From Fimenecus sp045593645 (GTDB lineage Bacteria; Bacillota; Clostridia; Oscillospirales; Acutalibacteraceae): DNA of 31,602 nt. The position numbers were made by a program, and so were the translations under genes. The stretch's first letter is position 1. The number at the start of each line of letters is the position of its first letter. A model generated the notes under the pieces. The model worked only from the letters and a program-made list of their open reading frames with translations, was not told where the DNA came from and searched no databases. Positions 25,001 through 31,602 of this stretch are shown here, piece by piece. Location of the stretch: assembly GCA_045593645.1 (NCBI GenBank), contig JAZNWZ010000087.1, forward strand, positions 1 to 31,602, given 5' to 3'.

Positions 25001-25978
25001 TTAATAGTTTTGCCAAATGTCAACTTCTTGAGCCTTTGGTTCATAGCCATCATCCATACCAAGATGATGAAGAAGTTCACGTGCTGCATTATATCCCATT
25101 TTCTTTTGTCTGTTGTTCATTGCAGCACATTCAATGATAACCGCAAGATTTCGTCCCGGTTTAACAGGTACAACAGTCAAAGGAATTTTAATATCCATAA
25201 TTGTTATGTATTCATTATCAAGTCCCATACGGTCATAAACCTTTGTGCTGTCCCATGGTTCAAGCTGAATAACCATATTAATTTTTTCAGTAAGTTTAAC
25301 TGCACCCATACCAAAAATTCTACGAGCATTGATTATTCCTATGCCACGAAGTTCGATAAAATGACGAATGTTATCAGGTGCGGAGCCTACAAGTGTTTTT
25401 GCCGATGCTTTTCTAATTTCAACTGCATCATCTGCAATAAGACGGTGTCCACGCTTAATAAGCTCAATTGCAGTTTCGCTCTTACCAACTCCACTATCAC
25501 CTACAATAAGCACACCCTCACCATAAACCTCAACAAGGACGCCATGTCTTGTAATACGAGGTGCAAGTGCTGTACCAAGAAAATAAATAATAGATGACAT
25601 ACAAGCAGATGTTGCTTCTGATGTTCTAATTACTGAAACTTTATATTTTTTTGCAAGGTCAAGCATACCGTCAAGTGGTTCAAGACTTCTTGTTAAAATA
25701 ATTACCGGTGGTTGTTTACTGAAAAGACAGTCAAGTCTTTCAATTTGTTTTTCTTTTGAGAAAGACTTCACGAACTCCATCTCTGAATGACCTATGAATT
25801 GAACACGAGCAGGGTCAAAATATTCATCTGCACCTGCAAGGATAAGTCCAGGTCTGTTTACTTCTTGTGAAGTGATTGAAATCTCACTTGCATCACAAGG
25901 CAAATAAAGTGTTTCAAAGCCAAATTCGGATATAATTTTCTCAAGTGTTACGGAGTATTTAGATGCCATTAAGCCCAT
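25001..25978 (-). CDS. hprK: HPr kinase/phosphorylase
   Basis: Phosphorylates or dephosphorylates Ser46 of HPr to govern carbon-catabolite repression. The N-terminal domain (about residues 5-130) precedes the kinase core. Conserved residues are His145 in RHGVLVEVYG, the P-loop GDSGVGKS at 160-167 and RLIADDAVEIR. The HprK signature IELRGIGIINARRIFG follows. It has 325 residues from the first ATG; a second ATG three codons later at 25969 is also possible, since AAAGGGG is rather close to the first. It heads a long operon with its own promoter. Confidence 0.96.
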   Translation of the reverse strand: MGLMASKYSVTLEKIISEFGFETLYLPCDASEISITSQEVNRPGLILAGADEYFDPARVQFIGHSEMEFVKSFSKEKQIERLDCLFSKQPPVIILTRSLEPLDGMLDLAKKYKVSVIRTSEATSACMSSIIYFLGTALAPRITRHGVLVEVYGEGVLIVGDSGVGKSETAIELIKRGHRLIADDAVEIRKASAKTLVGSAPDNIRHFIELRGIGIINARRIFGMGAVKLTEKINMVIQLEPWDSTKVYDRMGLDNEYITIMDIKIPLTVVPVKPGRNLAVIIECAAMNNRQKKMGYNAARELLHHLGMDDGYEPKAQEVDIWQNY

Positions 25979-26007
25979 TTCCCCTTTATAGAAATATAAT
26001 TATCTAT

Positions 26008-26036
26008 ATTATATATTATAATTTAATATTTTCCAA
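26008..26036 (-). promoter_or_regulatory. hprK: Promoter of the hprK operon
   Basis: Minus strand: TTGGAA (26031-26036), 17-nt spacer, perfect TATAAT (26008-26013). It sits between the ssp terminator and hprK, about 35 nt before the start codon. Confidence 0.7.
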
Positions 26037-26059
26037 TAGTTTTTTACAAAAAAGTTTAA

Positions 26060-26097
26060 AAAATTAAGCCCGACAGGATATTTCCCATCGGACTTTT
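26060..26097 (-). terminator. Intrinsic terminator of the spore protein gene
   Basis: Minus-strand stem AAGTCCGA / TCGGGCTT (26088-26095 with 26066-26073), extended inward by GGGA/TCC-type pairs, with a G-U wobble in the outer stem. AATTTTTT follows. The wobble shows it is built for the minus-strand RNA. Confidence 0.82.
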
Positions 26098-26110
26098 TTA
26101 GTCAGAAAAC

Positions 26111-26305
26111 TTATTTCATATTTTGTTCATAAGACTTAATCATCTTTTTAACCATCTGACCGCCAACTGAACCTGCTTCCTTTGAAGTGAGGTCGCCGTT
26201 ATAGCCTTGCTTAAGGTTAACGCCTACTTCAGAAGCTGCTTCCATCTTAAATTTGTTAAGAGCTTCACGAGCTTCAGGTACTACGCTCTTTGAATTTCTA
26301 GCCAT
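26111..26305 (-). CDS. Small acid-soluble spore protein, alpha/beta type
   Basis: A 64-residue DNA-binding protein that coats and protects the forespore chromosome. The family pattern is clear: EAREALNKFKMEAASEVGV (residues 11-29) contains the GPR cleavage region around Glu22-Ala23, and GDLTSKEAGSVGGQMVKKMI is the C-terminal DNA-binding block. The length is typical. It is transcribed alone and ends at a strong terminator. A forespore sigma-G promoter is expected in the 89 bp upstream, but I could not find a convincing one. Its degrading protease gpr lies at the right end of the window. Confidence 0.95.
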   Translation of the reverse strand: MARNSKSVVPEAREALNKFKMEAASEVGVNLKQGYNGDLTSKEAGSVGGQMVKKMIKSYEQNMK

Positions 26306-26394
26306 TTCTTTACACCCCTATCCTAATAATTTTCTTTTTGCGTTTGCAATAGTATTGTTCACGGTATTTTGAAAATTATTATTGTTTTTTATTG

Positions 26395-27228
26395 TCAATT
26401 TTTGTAATCTCTCAATGACTTGAAAACATAGCCCTCTGCCCTTGCTTTATCAATGATTTCACTTAAAGCATTTGCATTGTCAGGTGATACCGAGTGAAGC
26501 AATATTACTGCACCAGGATGAAGTCTCGATAACACAGTTTCACAAGCATATTTTGCACCTTTTTGGTTATTTAAGTCCCAATCGGCATATGCTAAAGACC
26601 AGAAGACACTTGTAAAACCTAAATCTTCGATGGTAGCTAATGCTATTTCTGAATATTCACCTTTTGGAAATCTAAAATAAGGCTCACTATAATTAAAATT
26701 TGTTCTTAAATATTCGTCCATTACCAAAACTTCGTTTTTCATTTGCTCTACTGAAATTTCGGCAAAAGACGGATGAGTTACTGAGTGATTGCCAACTATA
26801 TGCCCCTCGTCTATCATTCTTTTAATAAGCTCAGGGTTTTCTTTTACTTGTGGTAATGTGCAAAAGAATGCAGCATTTACGCCTTTTTCTTTTAAAACAT
26901 CAAGAATTTTTGATGTGTATCCGTTTTCATAGCCACAGTCAAAGGTTAAATATAGCACCTTTTCTTTTGTTGTTGTATCAAGGCAAAAGGCTTTAAAGTT
27001 TTTATTTTCAAAGAACTTTTGAGCATTCTGTGAAATCTCGTGTGCCTTACCATTTTTTGCAACGCCATAGCTATGAGCAATTTTCTTATTTGAAAGATTA
27101 TTTGTATTCTTATTTTCTGCAAGAATTTGTGGTGCCGTTTCTGTTTCTGTTGTAATTTTATTCATATTACAAGATGCCAATAAAACCATTGACAATACAA
27201 CACAAAGCATTTGAAATAGTTTCTTCAT
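26395..27228 (-). CDS. pdaA: PdaA-like polysaccharide deacetylase, lipoprotein
   Basis: A NodB-fold deacetylase likely to act on muramic acid when spore cortex delta-lactam is made. It has 277 residues. The N-terminal signal ends in LASC, with Cys20 as the lipid site. Motif 1 is TFDCGYENG with Asp97 kept and Cys98 in place of the usual second Asp; PdaA proteins also vary here. Motif 2 is HSVTH with His148 and His152. RFPKGEYS and LLHS complete the active site. The YENG after motif 1 supports PdaA over vegetative peptidoglycan deacetylases. The gene follows the 59-aa basic protein by 8 bp, so the two share a transcript. Confidence 0.85.
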   Translation of the reverse strand: MKKLFQMLCVVLSMVLLASCNMNKITTETETAPQILAENKNTNNLSNKKIAHSYGVAKNGKAHEISQNAQKFFENKNFKAFCLDTTTKEKVLYLTFDCGYENGYTSKILDVLKEKGVNAAFFCTLPQVKENPELIKRMIDEGHIVGNHSVTHPSFAEISVEQMKNEVLVMDEYLRTNFNYSEPYFRFPKGEYSEIALATIEDLGFTSVFWSLAYADWDLNNQKGAKYACETVLSRLHPGAVILLHSVSPDNANALSEIIDKARAEGYVFKSLRDYKN

Positions 27229-27236
27229 TTATCCAC

Positions 27237-27416
27237 CTATTTCATCATATTGTTCATATTATCAACAACATTTGTAATTGTATTTACGGCCTTTTTTGCA
27301 GTTTTCTTCATCTTTCTTTTTGTTGAGTTTTTTGTCATAGCAGTTGTCATAGCAAGGGCTGCAGTACCTGCAAGCATTGTAGCACCTGCTACTTTATACA
27401 TATTATTTTTGTCCAT
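27237..27416 (-). CDS. 59-aa hydrophobic and basic protein of unknown function upstream of pdaA
   Basis: I place the start at the ATG at 27416, 7 nt after AGGAGA; an ATG two codons upstream is too close to the ribosome site. The product has a hydrophobic Ala/Met/Thr-rich segment (about residues 8-27), a strongly basic stretch KNSTKRKMKKTAKK, and an amphipathic Asn/Met-rich end. I do not recognise the family. It has a good ribosome site and is followed 8 bp later by pdaA, so it is likely real and possibly sporulation-linked. A terminator-like hairpin lies in its leader. Confidence 0.7.
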   Translation of the reverse strand: MDKNNMYKVAGATMLAGTAALAMTTAMTKNSTKRKMKKTAKKAVNTITNVVDNMNNMMK

Positions 27417-27439
27417 GGTCATTCTCCTTTCATAAAAAT

Positions 27440-27460
27440 TTGCTCATTTTTTGTGAGCAA
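27440..27460 (-). other. Terminator-like hairpin in the leader of the 59-aa/pdaA transcript
   Basis: A 7-bp stem TTGCTCA / TGAGCAA with a 7-nt loop is followed on the minus strand by ATTTTT, just before the ribosome site. No minus-strand gene precedes it, so it would act within this leader. It is short and may not be stable enough to terminate. Confidence 0.4.
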
Positions 27461-27522
27461 TAATATTTTTTGATTTAAAATTAAAAAAATTATGAAAATC
27501 TATTTTAAAATATTTCTAAAAA

Positions 27523-27531
27523 TGTTATACT
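27523..27531 (+). promoter_or_regulatory. trmL: Extended -10 promoter of trmL
   Basis: TGTTATACT on the plus strand is a TGn-extended -10 with TATACT at 27526-27531, about 38 nt upstream of the trmL ATG. No good -35 is seen, which extended -10 promoters can tolerate. Confidence 0.5.
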
Positions 27532-27568
27532 TTTGTTTGGAAAAATTTTGTAATCAAAGGTGATTTTT

Positions 27569-28075
27569 ATGACACTCAATATTGTTATGGTTGAGCCTGA
27601 AATTCCACAAAATACAGGCAATGTTGCAAGAACTTGTGCTGCAACAGGTGCAAGACTTCATCTTGTGGGTAAAATGGGTTTTACTCCTGATGATAAGAAG
27701 TTAAAAAGAGCAGGTCTTGACTACTGGTATTTGCTTGATATTACTTACTACGACTCATTAGAGGAATTTTTTGAGAAAAACAAAGGTGGAAACTTTTTCT
27801 ATTTTTCAACAAAAGCACAACACAGACACAGTGATATAAAATATCCTGACAACACATATCTTGTTTTTGGTAAAGAAACTGCAGGTTTACCTGAAAAATT
27901 ACTTTTTGAAAATGCTGACAGATGTGTTAGAATTCCTATGATTGATGAAGCAAGAAGCTTAAATCTCTCAAATGCAGTTGCAATTGGAGTTTACGAAACC
28001 TTAAGACAATGGGACTATCCACAATTGCTGGAAAGCGGCGAGTTGAGAAACTACAACTGGGGCGACCAACAATAA
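27569..28075 (+). CDS. trmL: tRNA (cytidine/uridine-34-2'-O)-methyltransferase
   Basis: SPOUT methyltransferase that modifies the wobble base of leucine tRNAs. I use the ATG at 27569 (MTLNIVMVEPEIPQNTGNVARTC), behind AAAGGTGA, over a GTG three codons upstream. It gives 168 residues, the usual length. Motif 1 is EPEIPQNTGN, motif 2 is FGKETAGLP, and motif 3 is RIPMIDEARSLNLSNAVAI, which forms the knot that binds AdoMet. It is divergent from the small-protein/pdaA transcript and ends at a shared terminator. Confidence 0.94.
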   Translation: MTLNIVMVEPEIPQNTGNVARTCAATGARLHLVGKMGFTPDDKKLKRAGLDYWYLLDITYYDSLEEFFEKNKGGNFFYFSTKAQHRHSDIKYPDNTYLVFGKETAGLPEKLLFENADRCVRIPMIDEARSLNLSNAVAIGVYETLRQWDYPQLLESGELRNYNWGDQQ

Positions 28076-28095
28076 ATGCAAAATGCAGAATAAAT

Positions 28096-28136
28096 ATAAA
28101 AAGCACTTATGAAATCAATCATAAGTGCTTTTTTAA
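28096..28136. terminator. Bidirectional terminator after trmL
   Basis: A perfect 12-bp stem AAGCACTTATGA / TCATAAGTGCTT (28101-28112 with 28119-28130) has a 6-nt loop and flanking A- and T-runs. It serves trmL and the converging DUF3592-like gene. Confidence 0.9.
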
Positions 28137-28550
28137 TTAAACAAATATTGTAAGAACAAATATTAAAGTTCCAACTACTAGCATCGGTATCGAAATTACC
28201 ATGCAAAAAGGAATCGTCAAGCCTTTTATGTATGCTCTTTGTGGTTTGTTTTTCTGATAAATTATTTTAACAGTATAATTCAAAATTCCTTTTGTTCCAC
28301 CTGTTCCATCAGCAATATTATATTCTTGATTATTCACACGATAGGAATACACATAATTCGTATAATGTTTATACCATCTACCATTGAACCTACCTTTATA
28401 AACATTTCTCTCAAGGTTAGTAGATTTTAAATAACCGTTTGTTTTTTTAATATTACTTTTTCTAAAACCAAACCAAATATAAAAATTATAAAAAGAGATT
28501 GCTAAAAATAAAATACTAATTGCAAAGCAAAAAAATTCGATAAAAATCAT
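28137..28550 (-). CDS. Small two-TM membrane protein, DUF3592-like
   Basis: A 137-residue protein with an N-terminal membrane helix (about residues 3-27), a central beta-rich stretch and a C-terminal helix (about 113-136). The middle pattern, YVYSYRVNNQEYNI, then VKIIYQKNKPQRAYI, resembles DUF3592 proteins, in which a short domain sits between two membrane helices. Its ATG overlaps the yhaM stop by 4 bp (ATGA), so it is coupled to yhaM. The function is unknown, and the family call is from pattern only. Confidence 0.7.
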   Translation of the reverse strand: MIFIEFFCFAISILFLAISFYNFYIWFGFRKSNIKKTNGYLKSTNLERNVYKGRFNGRWYKHYTNYVYSYRVNNQEYNIADGTGGTKGILNYTVKIIYQKNKPQRAYIKGLTIPFCMVISIPMLVVGTLIFVLTIFV

Positions 28551-29512
28551 AAAATATTAACCTTTAATTCGGCGTCGTTATATTTATAAAACTTTCTATC
28601 CTCAAGTGCCCAAAGTCTTTGAGTAAACTCACCTTTTTCAACACCACTTACAGCATCCATAATCTCATATATTCTTGCATCCATTAAGTCAAGCTGTGAA
28701 AGAAGCTCTGCTTCAAGGAAGGATGGTCTAACTGCTGCACCAAAATCAGGCTCACCGTGATGAGATAAAATCATATGTTGTAAAAGCATTGATTTTTCGT
28801 TGTCAATATTAAGAACTTTTGCTGCTTCGGCAACCATCATTGCTCCTTTAACAAGGTGTCCAATAAGATTACCTTCAACTGTATAGCCTGAAGCTATACC
28901 TGTTTCACGGACTTCAAACTCAACAGTTTTAGCAATGTCGTGAAGAATTGCTCCAGAAATAAGCAGCTCTCTATTCACAAATGGATAAACCTTACAAATA
29001 CTTTCACAAAGTTTAACTATTGAAGATGTATGCATTAAAAGTCCACAACGAATAGCGTGGTGAAGTCTAAATGCTGCAGGAAAAAACAAAATCTTTTCTT
29101 TGTTGTTTTCAAGCAAATATGTAACTATTTTCTTAAGTTCTTCATCTTTAAAATTATTAACAGTTGTCAACAAGAAGTTGAGCATATCTTCACCACTATA
29201 ATCTGCAGTTTTAACATAGTCTTCAACATTAACATTGTCCCCTGCAATAACAGGTCTGATTTTTTCAATTCTGAATTGGTCTTTACCGTTATATTGAGAA
29301 ATTTGACCTCTTACCTTTACGAACATATCATTTTCAAATTTGCCTTGCACGTCTTCAATGTAATCCCAAAGCTTTGCAAAGATTTCGCCATCTTTATCTG
29401 CAAGGACAATGTCAAGATATGTGTTACCATTTTTTGCAGTTTTTTTATCACATTGTTTGATTATGGCAAAGCCCTCAACCAAACCATTGTTACCGATTTC
29501 TTTAAAATTCAT
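28547..29512 (-). CDS. yhaM: YhaM-like 3'-5' exoribonuclease (OB fold plus HD domain)
   Basis: A 321-residue nuclease. The N-terminal OB fold (about residues 10-85) holds FAKLWDYIEDVQGKFENDMFVKVRGQISQYNGKDQFRIE-type strands for nucleic-acid binding. The HD domain follows, with HHAIRCGLLMHT, GAILHDIAKT as the HD pair, and LQHMILSHHG as later metal ligands. This domain order and length match YhaM/Cbf1, which trims RNA and DNA 3' ends. It has its own near-consensus promoter, with AAAGGA spaced about 11 nt before the ATG. It is coupled to the DUF3592-like gene downstream. Confidence 0.92.
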   Translation of the reverse strand: MNFKEIGNNGLVEGFAIIKQCDKKTAKNGNTYLDIVLADKDGEIFAKLWDYIEDVQGKFENDMFVKVRGQISQYNGKDQFRIEKIRPVIAGDNVNVEDYVKTADYSGEDMLNFLLTTVNNFKDEELKKIVTYLLENNKEKILFFPAAFRLHHAIRCGLLMHTSSIVKLCESICKVYPFVNRELLISGAILHDIAKTVEFEVRETGIASGYTVEGNLIGHLVKGAMMVAEAAKVLNIDNEKSMLLQHMILSHHGEPDFGAAVRPSFLEAELLSQLDLMDARIYEIMDAVSGVEKGEFTQRLWALEDRKFYKYNDAELKVNIL

Positions 29513-29544
29513 AGTATTTGATGTCCTTTCATTTTCTATTTATT

Positions 29545-29573
29545 ATTATACACTTTAGGCATTTATTAGTCAA
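29545..29573 (-). promoter_or_regulatory. yhaM: Promoter of yhaM
   Basis: Minus strand: TTGACT (29568-29573), 17-nt spacer, perfect TATAAT (29545-29550). The -35 box overlaps the stop codon of the 41-aa gene. Confidence 0.78.
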
Positions 29574-29695
29574 CCAAAAAGCATTTTTTCTGTGTTGTGC
29601 TCTGCTATAAATATACCACACAAAACTGCAGTAAAAAGCATAAATAATATTGAAGAAATTATAAAATTTTTAACTGTATTTTTTAGTTCTTGCAT
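29570..29695 (-). CDS. 41-aa single-pass membrane protein coupled to spoIIP
   Basis: A short gene below common ORF cut-offs. The ATG at 29695 shares one base with the spoIIP stop (TAATG). GAGGAG lies in the end of spoIIP about 11 nt upstream, so translation would be coupled. The 41-residue product starts MQELKNTVKN, has one membrane helix (about residues 11-31, IISSILFMLFTAVLCGIFIAE) and ends with a short polar tail finishing in MLFG. I do not recognise a family. Position and coupling suggest a helper in engulfment with SpoIIP, which is an inference. The stop is followed at once by the yhaM promoter. Confidence 0.62.
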   Translation of the reverse strand: MQELKNTVKNFIISSILFMLFTAVLCGIFIAEHNTEKMLFG

Positions 29696-30795
29696 TATTT
29701 GACATACTCCTCTAACAATTTTGATAATGAATCAGCAAAAATTCTTGCTGAATATATTGACTCAACAAGAGTATTAGCATCTGTGCCGATTTCAATAGTC
29801 AAGGCACATGGGATTAAATCCATATTATATTTTCTGCTACAAAAAAGCAGCGGTCTTGCAATTTTAGGGTTATCAGTTACAAGTTGTTGTTGAAGCTTAA
29901 GTGCAAATGATAAATTCTTTTCCCAGTTTGGAAAATCGGTTACACTGCCATCTTCACAACCGGTTACAACGGAGATTTGTGATACTTTTTCGTCATTTAT
30001 TATTGTTGTTGGTTTTATTCTCGTACCATCCTTGAGATAAATCGAATCTCTATGAATATCAAGAACAATTTGTATTGATGGATATTGCTTTAAAATTTTG
30101 CTTATATTTTCTCTTGCTCTTTCGTATGCACCTGAATATTGTTCATCATAAACGGTTGTATCGTGTATTGTTTTAAAGCCTTTTTCTTCTAAAACCTTAC
30201 AGATTTCTTCACCTATTTTTATCATATTTTCATCGGTGTTTGTGCTCAAGGATGAGCGTTCAAGAGTATAAAATCCTCTATCAAGCAACTCATAAGTTTC
30301 ACTTGAATGAGTGTGATAAATGAGCACCGCAGGTTCATTTTTATTGATTGTTGCATAAACTTTTTTATTTAAATAATCATCAATATTTATTGTATGATTT
30401 TGTGTTGTGTTCCTAATGAAAATTCCGTTGAACTCAGATGTGGCATTTTGAGTGCTATAATCAACTTCTCTTATTATTCCGTCATTTGACGAGTTTGCAT
30501 ATTTTTTCTCTGCATTTGCTAAAAGAAGTATTACATCTTGTGGCAAATCAGTTTTTAAAACTGTGTTTGATGATGAGTTTGTAGCACTATTTCCAAAAAT
30601 ATTACCGTTTGTTAAATTATTTATGCTGTTGTTTTTAAGATTTTCATATGGAAAAATAACATTAAAACCTGTATCAACAATATTTGTGATTATTTTGGAA
30701 AAATCGCTTGTAAAAATAAGAGTTAAAACTACAACAGTTGCCATAAACATCAAAAATGTTTTTTTATAGTCTTTTCTGGTTGTCCGTCTTTTCAA
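29695..30795 (-). CDS. spoIIP: Stage II sporulation protein P (SpoIIP), peptidoglycan amidase/endopeptidase
   Basis: Works with SpoIID and SpoIIM to thin septal peptidoglycan during forespore engulfment. It has 366 residues, with an N-terminal basic segment and one membrane anchor (about residues 13-30), then an Asn/Ser-rich spacer. The catalytic domain starts near residue 155. It shows His161 in IYHTHSSETYELL, the LDIHRDSI block and the C-terminal LTIEIGTDANT with the conserved Glu. The start codon is TTG at 30795, since in-frame stops lie four codons upstream; GAGATGA is a modest ribosome site. It lies 58 bp after gpr, the usual gpr-spoIIP order. Sigma-E control is expected but no promoter is evident. 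Confidence 0.94.
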   Translation of the reverse strand: MKRRTTRKDYKKTFLMFMATVVVLTLIFTSDFSKIITNIVDTGFNVIFPYENLKNNSINNLTNGNIFGNSATNSSSNTVLKTDLPQDVILLLANAEKKYANSSNDGIIREVDYSTQNATSEFNGIFIRNTTQNHTINIDDYLNKKVYATINKNEPAVLIYHTHSSETYELLDRGFYTLERSSLSTNTDENMIKIGEEICKVLEEKGFKTIHDTTVYDEQYSGAYERARENISKILKQYPSIQIVLDIHRDSIYLKDGTRIKPTTIINDEKVSQISVVTGCEDGSVTDFPNWEKNLSFALKLQQQLVTDNPKIARPLLFCSRKYNMDLIPCALTIEIGTDANTLVESIYSARIFADSLSKLLEEYVK

Positions 30796-30810
30796 AAAAT
30801 CATCTCATTT

Positions 30811-30833
30811 CATATTTACTAATAATAAATATG
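30811..30833 (-). other. Small hairpin between gpr and spoIIP
   Basis: An 8-bp perfect repeat CATATTTA / TAAATATG with a 7-nt loop is flanked by CTC/GAG that can extend it across an internal loop. It is AT-rich with no adjacent T-run. It may be a weak barrier or have no function. Confidence 0.35.
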
Positions 30834-30853
30834 AGAGATTTATGAAAATAATT

Positions 30854-31602
30854 CTATGCAAGTGCAAGAAAAGTTTCAGGCTCTAATTCAGGTTGAATTG
30901 CACAGTTTATGCTTAGAGCTATGAGAGATGCTGCTCTTTCTATTATTAAATCAATGTCTTTTGGAGTTACAATCATACTTTCTGTTTCTTTTGAAATACT
31001 TTTCGGCTCTTTTACAAGGTCATATGCCATTGTTACACCGTCAACAACCGTTGGTACGCCTATTGCAATTACCGGTATTCCTAAGGTTTTTTCACTAATT
31101 TCTGCTCTTGAATTACCAACACCAGAGCCTGGAGTAATGCCTGTATCTGTTATTTGAATTGCTTTGCCCAATCGTGATAAGGATGATGATGCTAAAGCAT
31201 CAACCACAATTACAACTTGAGGTTTTACGATATTTACAATGCCTTTTATATATTCAACAGTTTCAATTCCTGTTTGTCCTAAAACGCCTGTAGATATTGC
31301 AGAAACATAATTTATTTTTTCTGAACCTATATCTATTTTCATTTCTTTATCAAGATGTCTTGTTGCAAAAATCTGCTTTGAACACAATGGACCTAAAGCA
31401 TCAGGAGTTATGTTTTCATTACCGAGTCCAACAACCAAAATTGACTCACACTCAATTGGCAAAAGCGATTTTATGCTATCAGAAATCACTATTAATCTAT
31501 TGTCTGTAATTTCACTTTCGTGTGAAAATTCAGTAAGCTCAATTGTAATATACTTTCCTACTGGTTTTCCAATTGTTTCTTCACCTGTTTTGTCTTTAAT
31601 TT
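30854..31602 (-). CDS. gpr: Spore germination protease GPR, 5'-truncated by the window edge
   Basis: Atypical aspartic-type protease that degrades small acid-soluble spore proteins in germination. The frame stays open from an internal GTG at 31489 to the window edge. The extra residues, including GKPVGKYITIELTEF, match the GPR N-terminal region, so the gene continues beyond base 31602. Landmarks are VVGLGNENITPDALGP, VVIVVDALASSSLSRLG, GITPGSGVGNSRAEIS and GVPTVVDGVTMAYD; the two Asp-bearing segments fit the proposed catalytic acids. About 249 residues are visible of a family near 320-370. The propeptide is not in view. It is followed by spoIIP. Confidence 0.95.
   Translation of the reverse strand, partial: IKDKTGEETIGKPVGKYITIELTEFSHESEITDNRLIVISDSIKSLLPIECESILVVGLGNENITPDALGPLCSKQIFATRHLDKEMKIDIGSEKINYVSAISTGVLGQTGIETVEYIKGIVNIVKPQVVIVVDALASSSLSRLGKAIQITDTGITPGSGVGNSRAEISEKTLGIPVIAIGVPTVVDGVTMAYDLVKEPKSISKETESMIVTPKDIDLIIERAASLIALSINCAIQPELEPETFLALA

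Noticed and set aside
25010..25597. 195-aa plus-strand ORF opposite hprK
   Set aside because: Its composition is Asn/Cys/Thr-rich shadow coding. hprK on the other strand has complete motifs.
26306..26394. Sigma-G promoter for the spore protein gene
   Set aside because: An ATACTA-like -10 can be found, but no acceptable -35 lies at the right distance, so I do not annotate it.

Overview
The window is AT-rich, densely packed chromosomal DNA from an endospore-forming low-GC Gram-positive, most likely an anaerobic member of class Clostridia. An Oscillospiraceae/Ruminococcaceae-type gut lineage is my inference from protein style, not a tested placement. Support for a spore-former is direct: an alpha/beta small acid-soluble spore protein, its germination protease GPR, SpoIIP and a PdaA-like cortex deacetylase all lie at the right-hand end. 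HPr kinase, WhiA, ClpXP with trigger factor, and AGGAGG-type ribosome sites also fit a Firmicute. I see no transposase, integrase, phage gene, CRISPR array, tRNA or rRNA. No gene-free stretch reaches 300 bases; the longest is the divergent region 27417-27568.

Layout, left to right. (1) The end of serA (+) meets, across a shared terminator, a minus-strand surface-acylation cluster: SGNH hydrolase fused in frame to a DUF4358 lipoprotein, then an MBOAT acyltransferase and a DHHW/AlgX-like protein. This cluster has its own promoter at about 5352-5380. (2) A minus-strand folate operon, from a strong promoter at 9762-9790 to a terminator at 5411-5437, encodes a transglutaminase-like protein, FolE, FolP, FolB, FolK and a DEDDh exonuclease. 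(3) A polyprenyl-phosphate sugar transferase has its own promoter and terminator. (4) A protein quality-control set runs tig, clpP, clpX, then an EamA transporter. (5) A metallophosphoesterase diverges from a tiny cysteine-rich DUF1540 gene. (6) A long minus-strand operon runs hprK, ROK kinase, murB, rapZ, whiA, two signal peptidases I, rbgA, rnhB and yraN. thrC follows with its own promoter. (7) The sporulation-flavoured right end holds ssp, pdaA with a 59-aa basic protein, trmL (+), a DUF3592-like protein with yhaM, a 41-aa membrane protein, spoIIP, and gpr running off the right edge.

Functional links. HprK and RapZ/WhiA join carbon-catabolite control to envelope growth and division, with MurB in the same transcript. 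GPR degrades the spore protein encoded about 5 kb away. SpoIIP and PdaA act on peptidoglycan during engulfment and cortex formation. The MBOAT/DHHW/SGNH set is likely to O-acylate a surface polysaccharide, and the separate sugar transferase could start such a polymer.

The window is mostly core genome and I find no clearly new defence or mobile system. The best leads are the SGNH-DUF4358 fusion that keeps an internal ribosome site and signal peptide, an unlisted 41-aa membrane protein translationally coupled to spoIIP, a wobble-rich RNA hairpin between tig and clpP, a histone-H1-like tail on trigger factor, and the absence of yvcK between rapZ and whiA.
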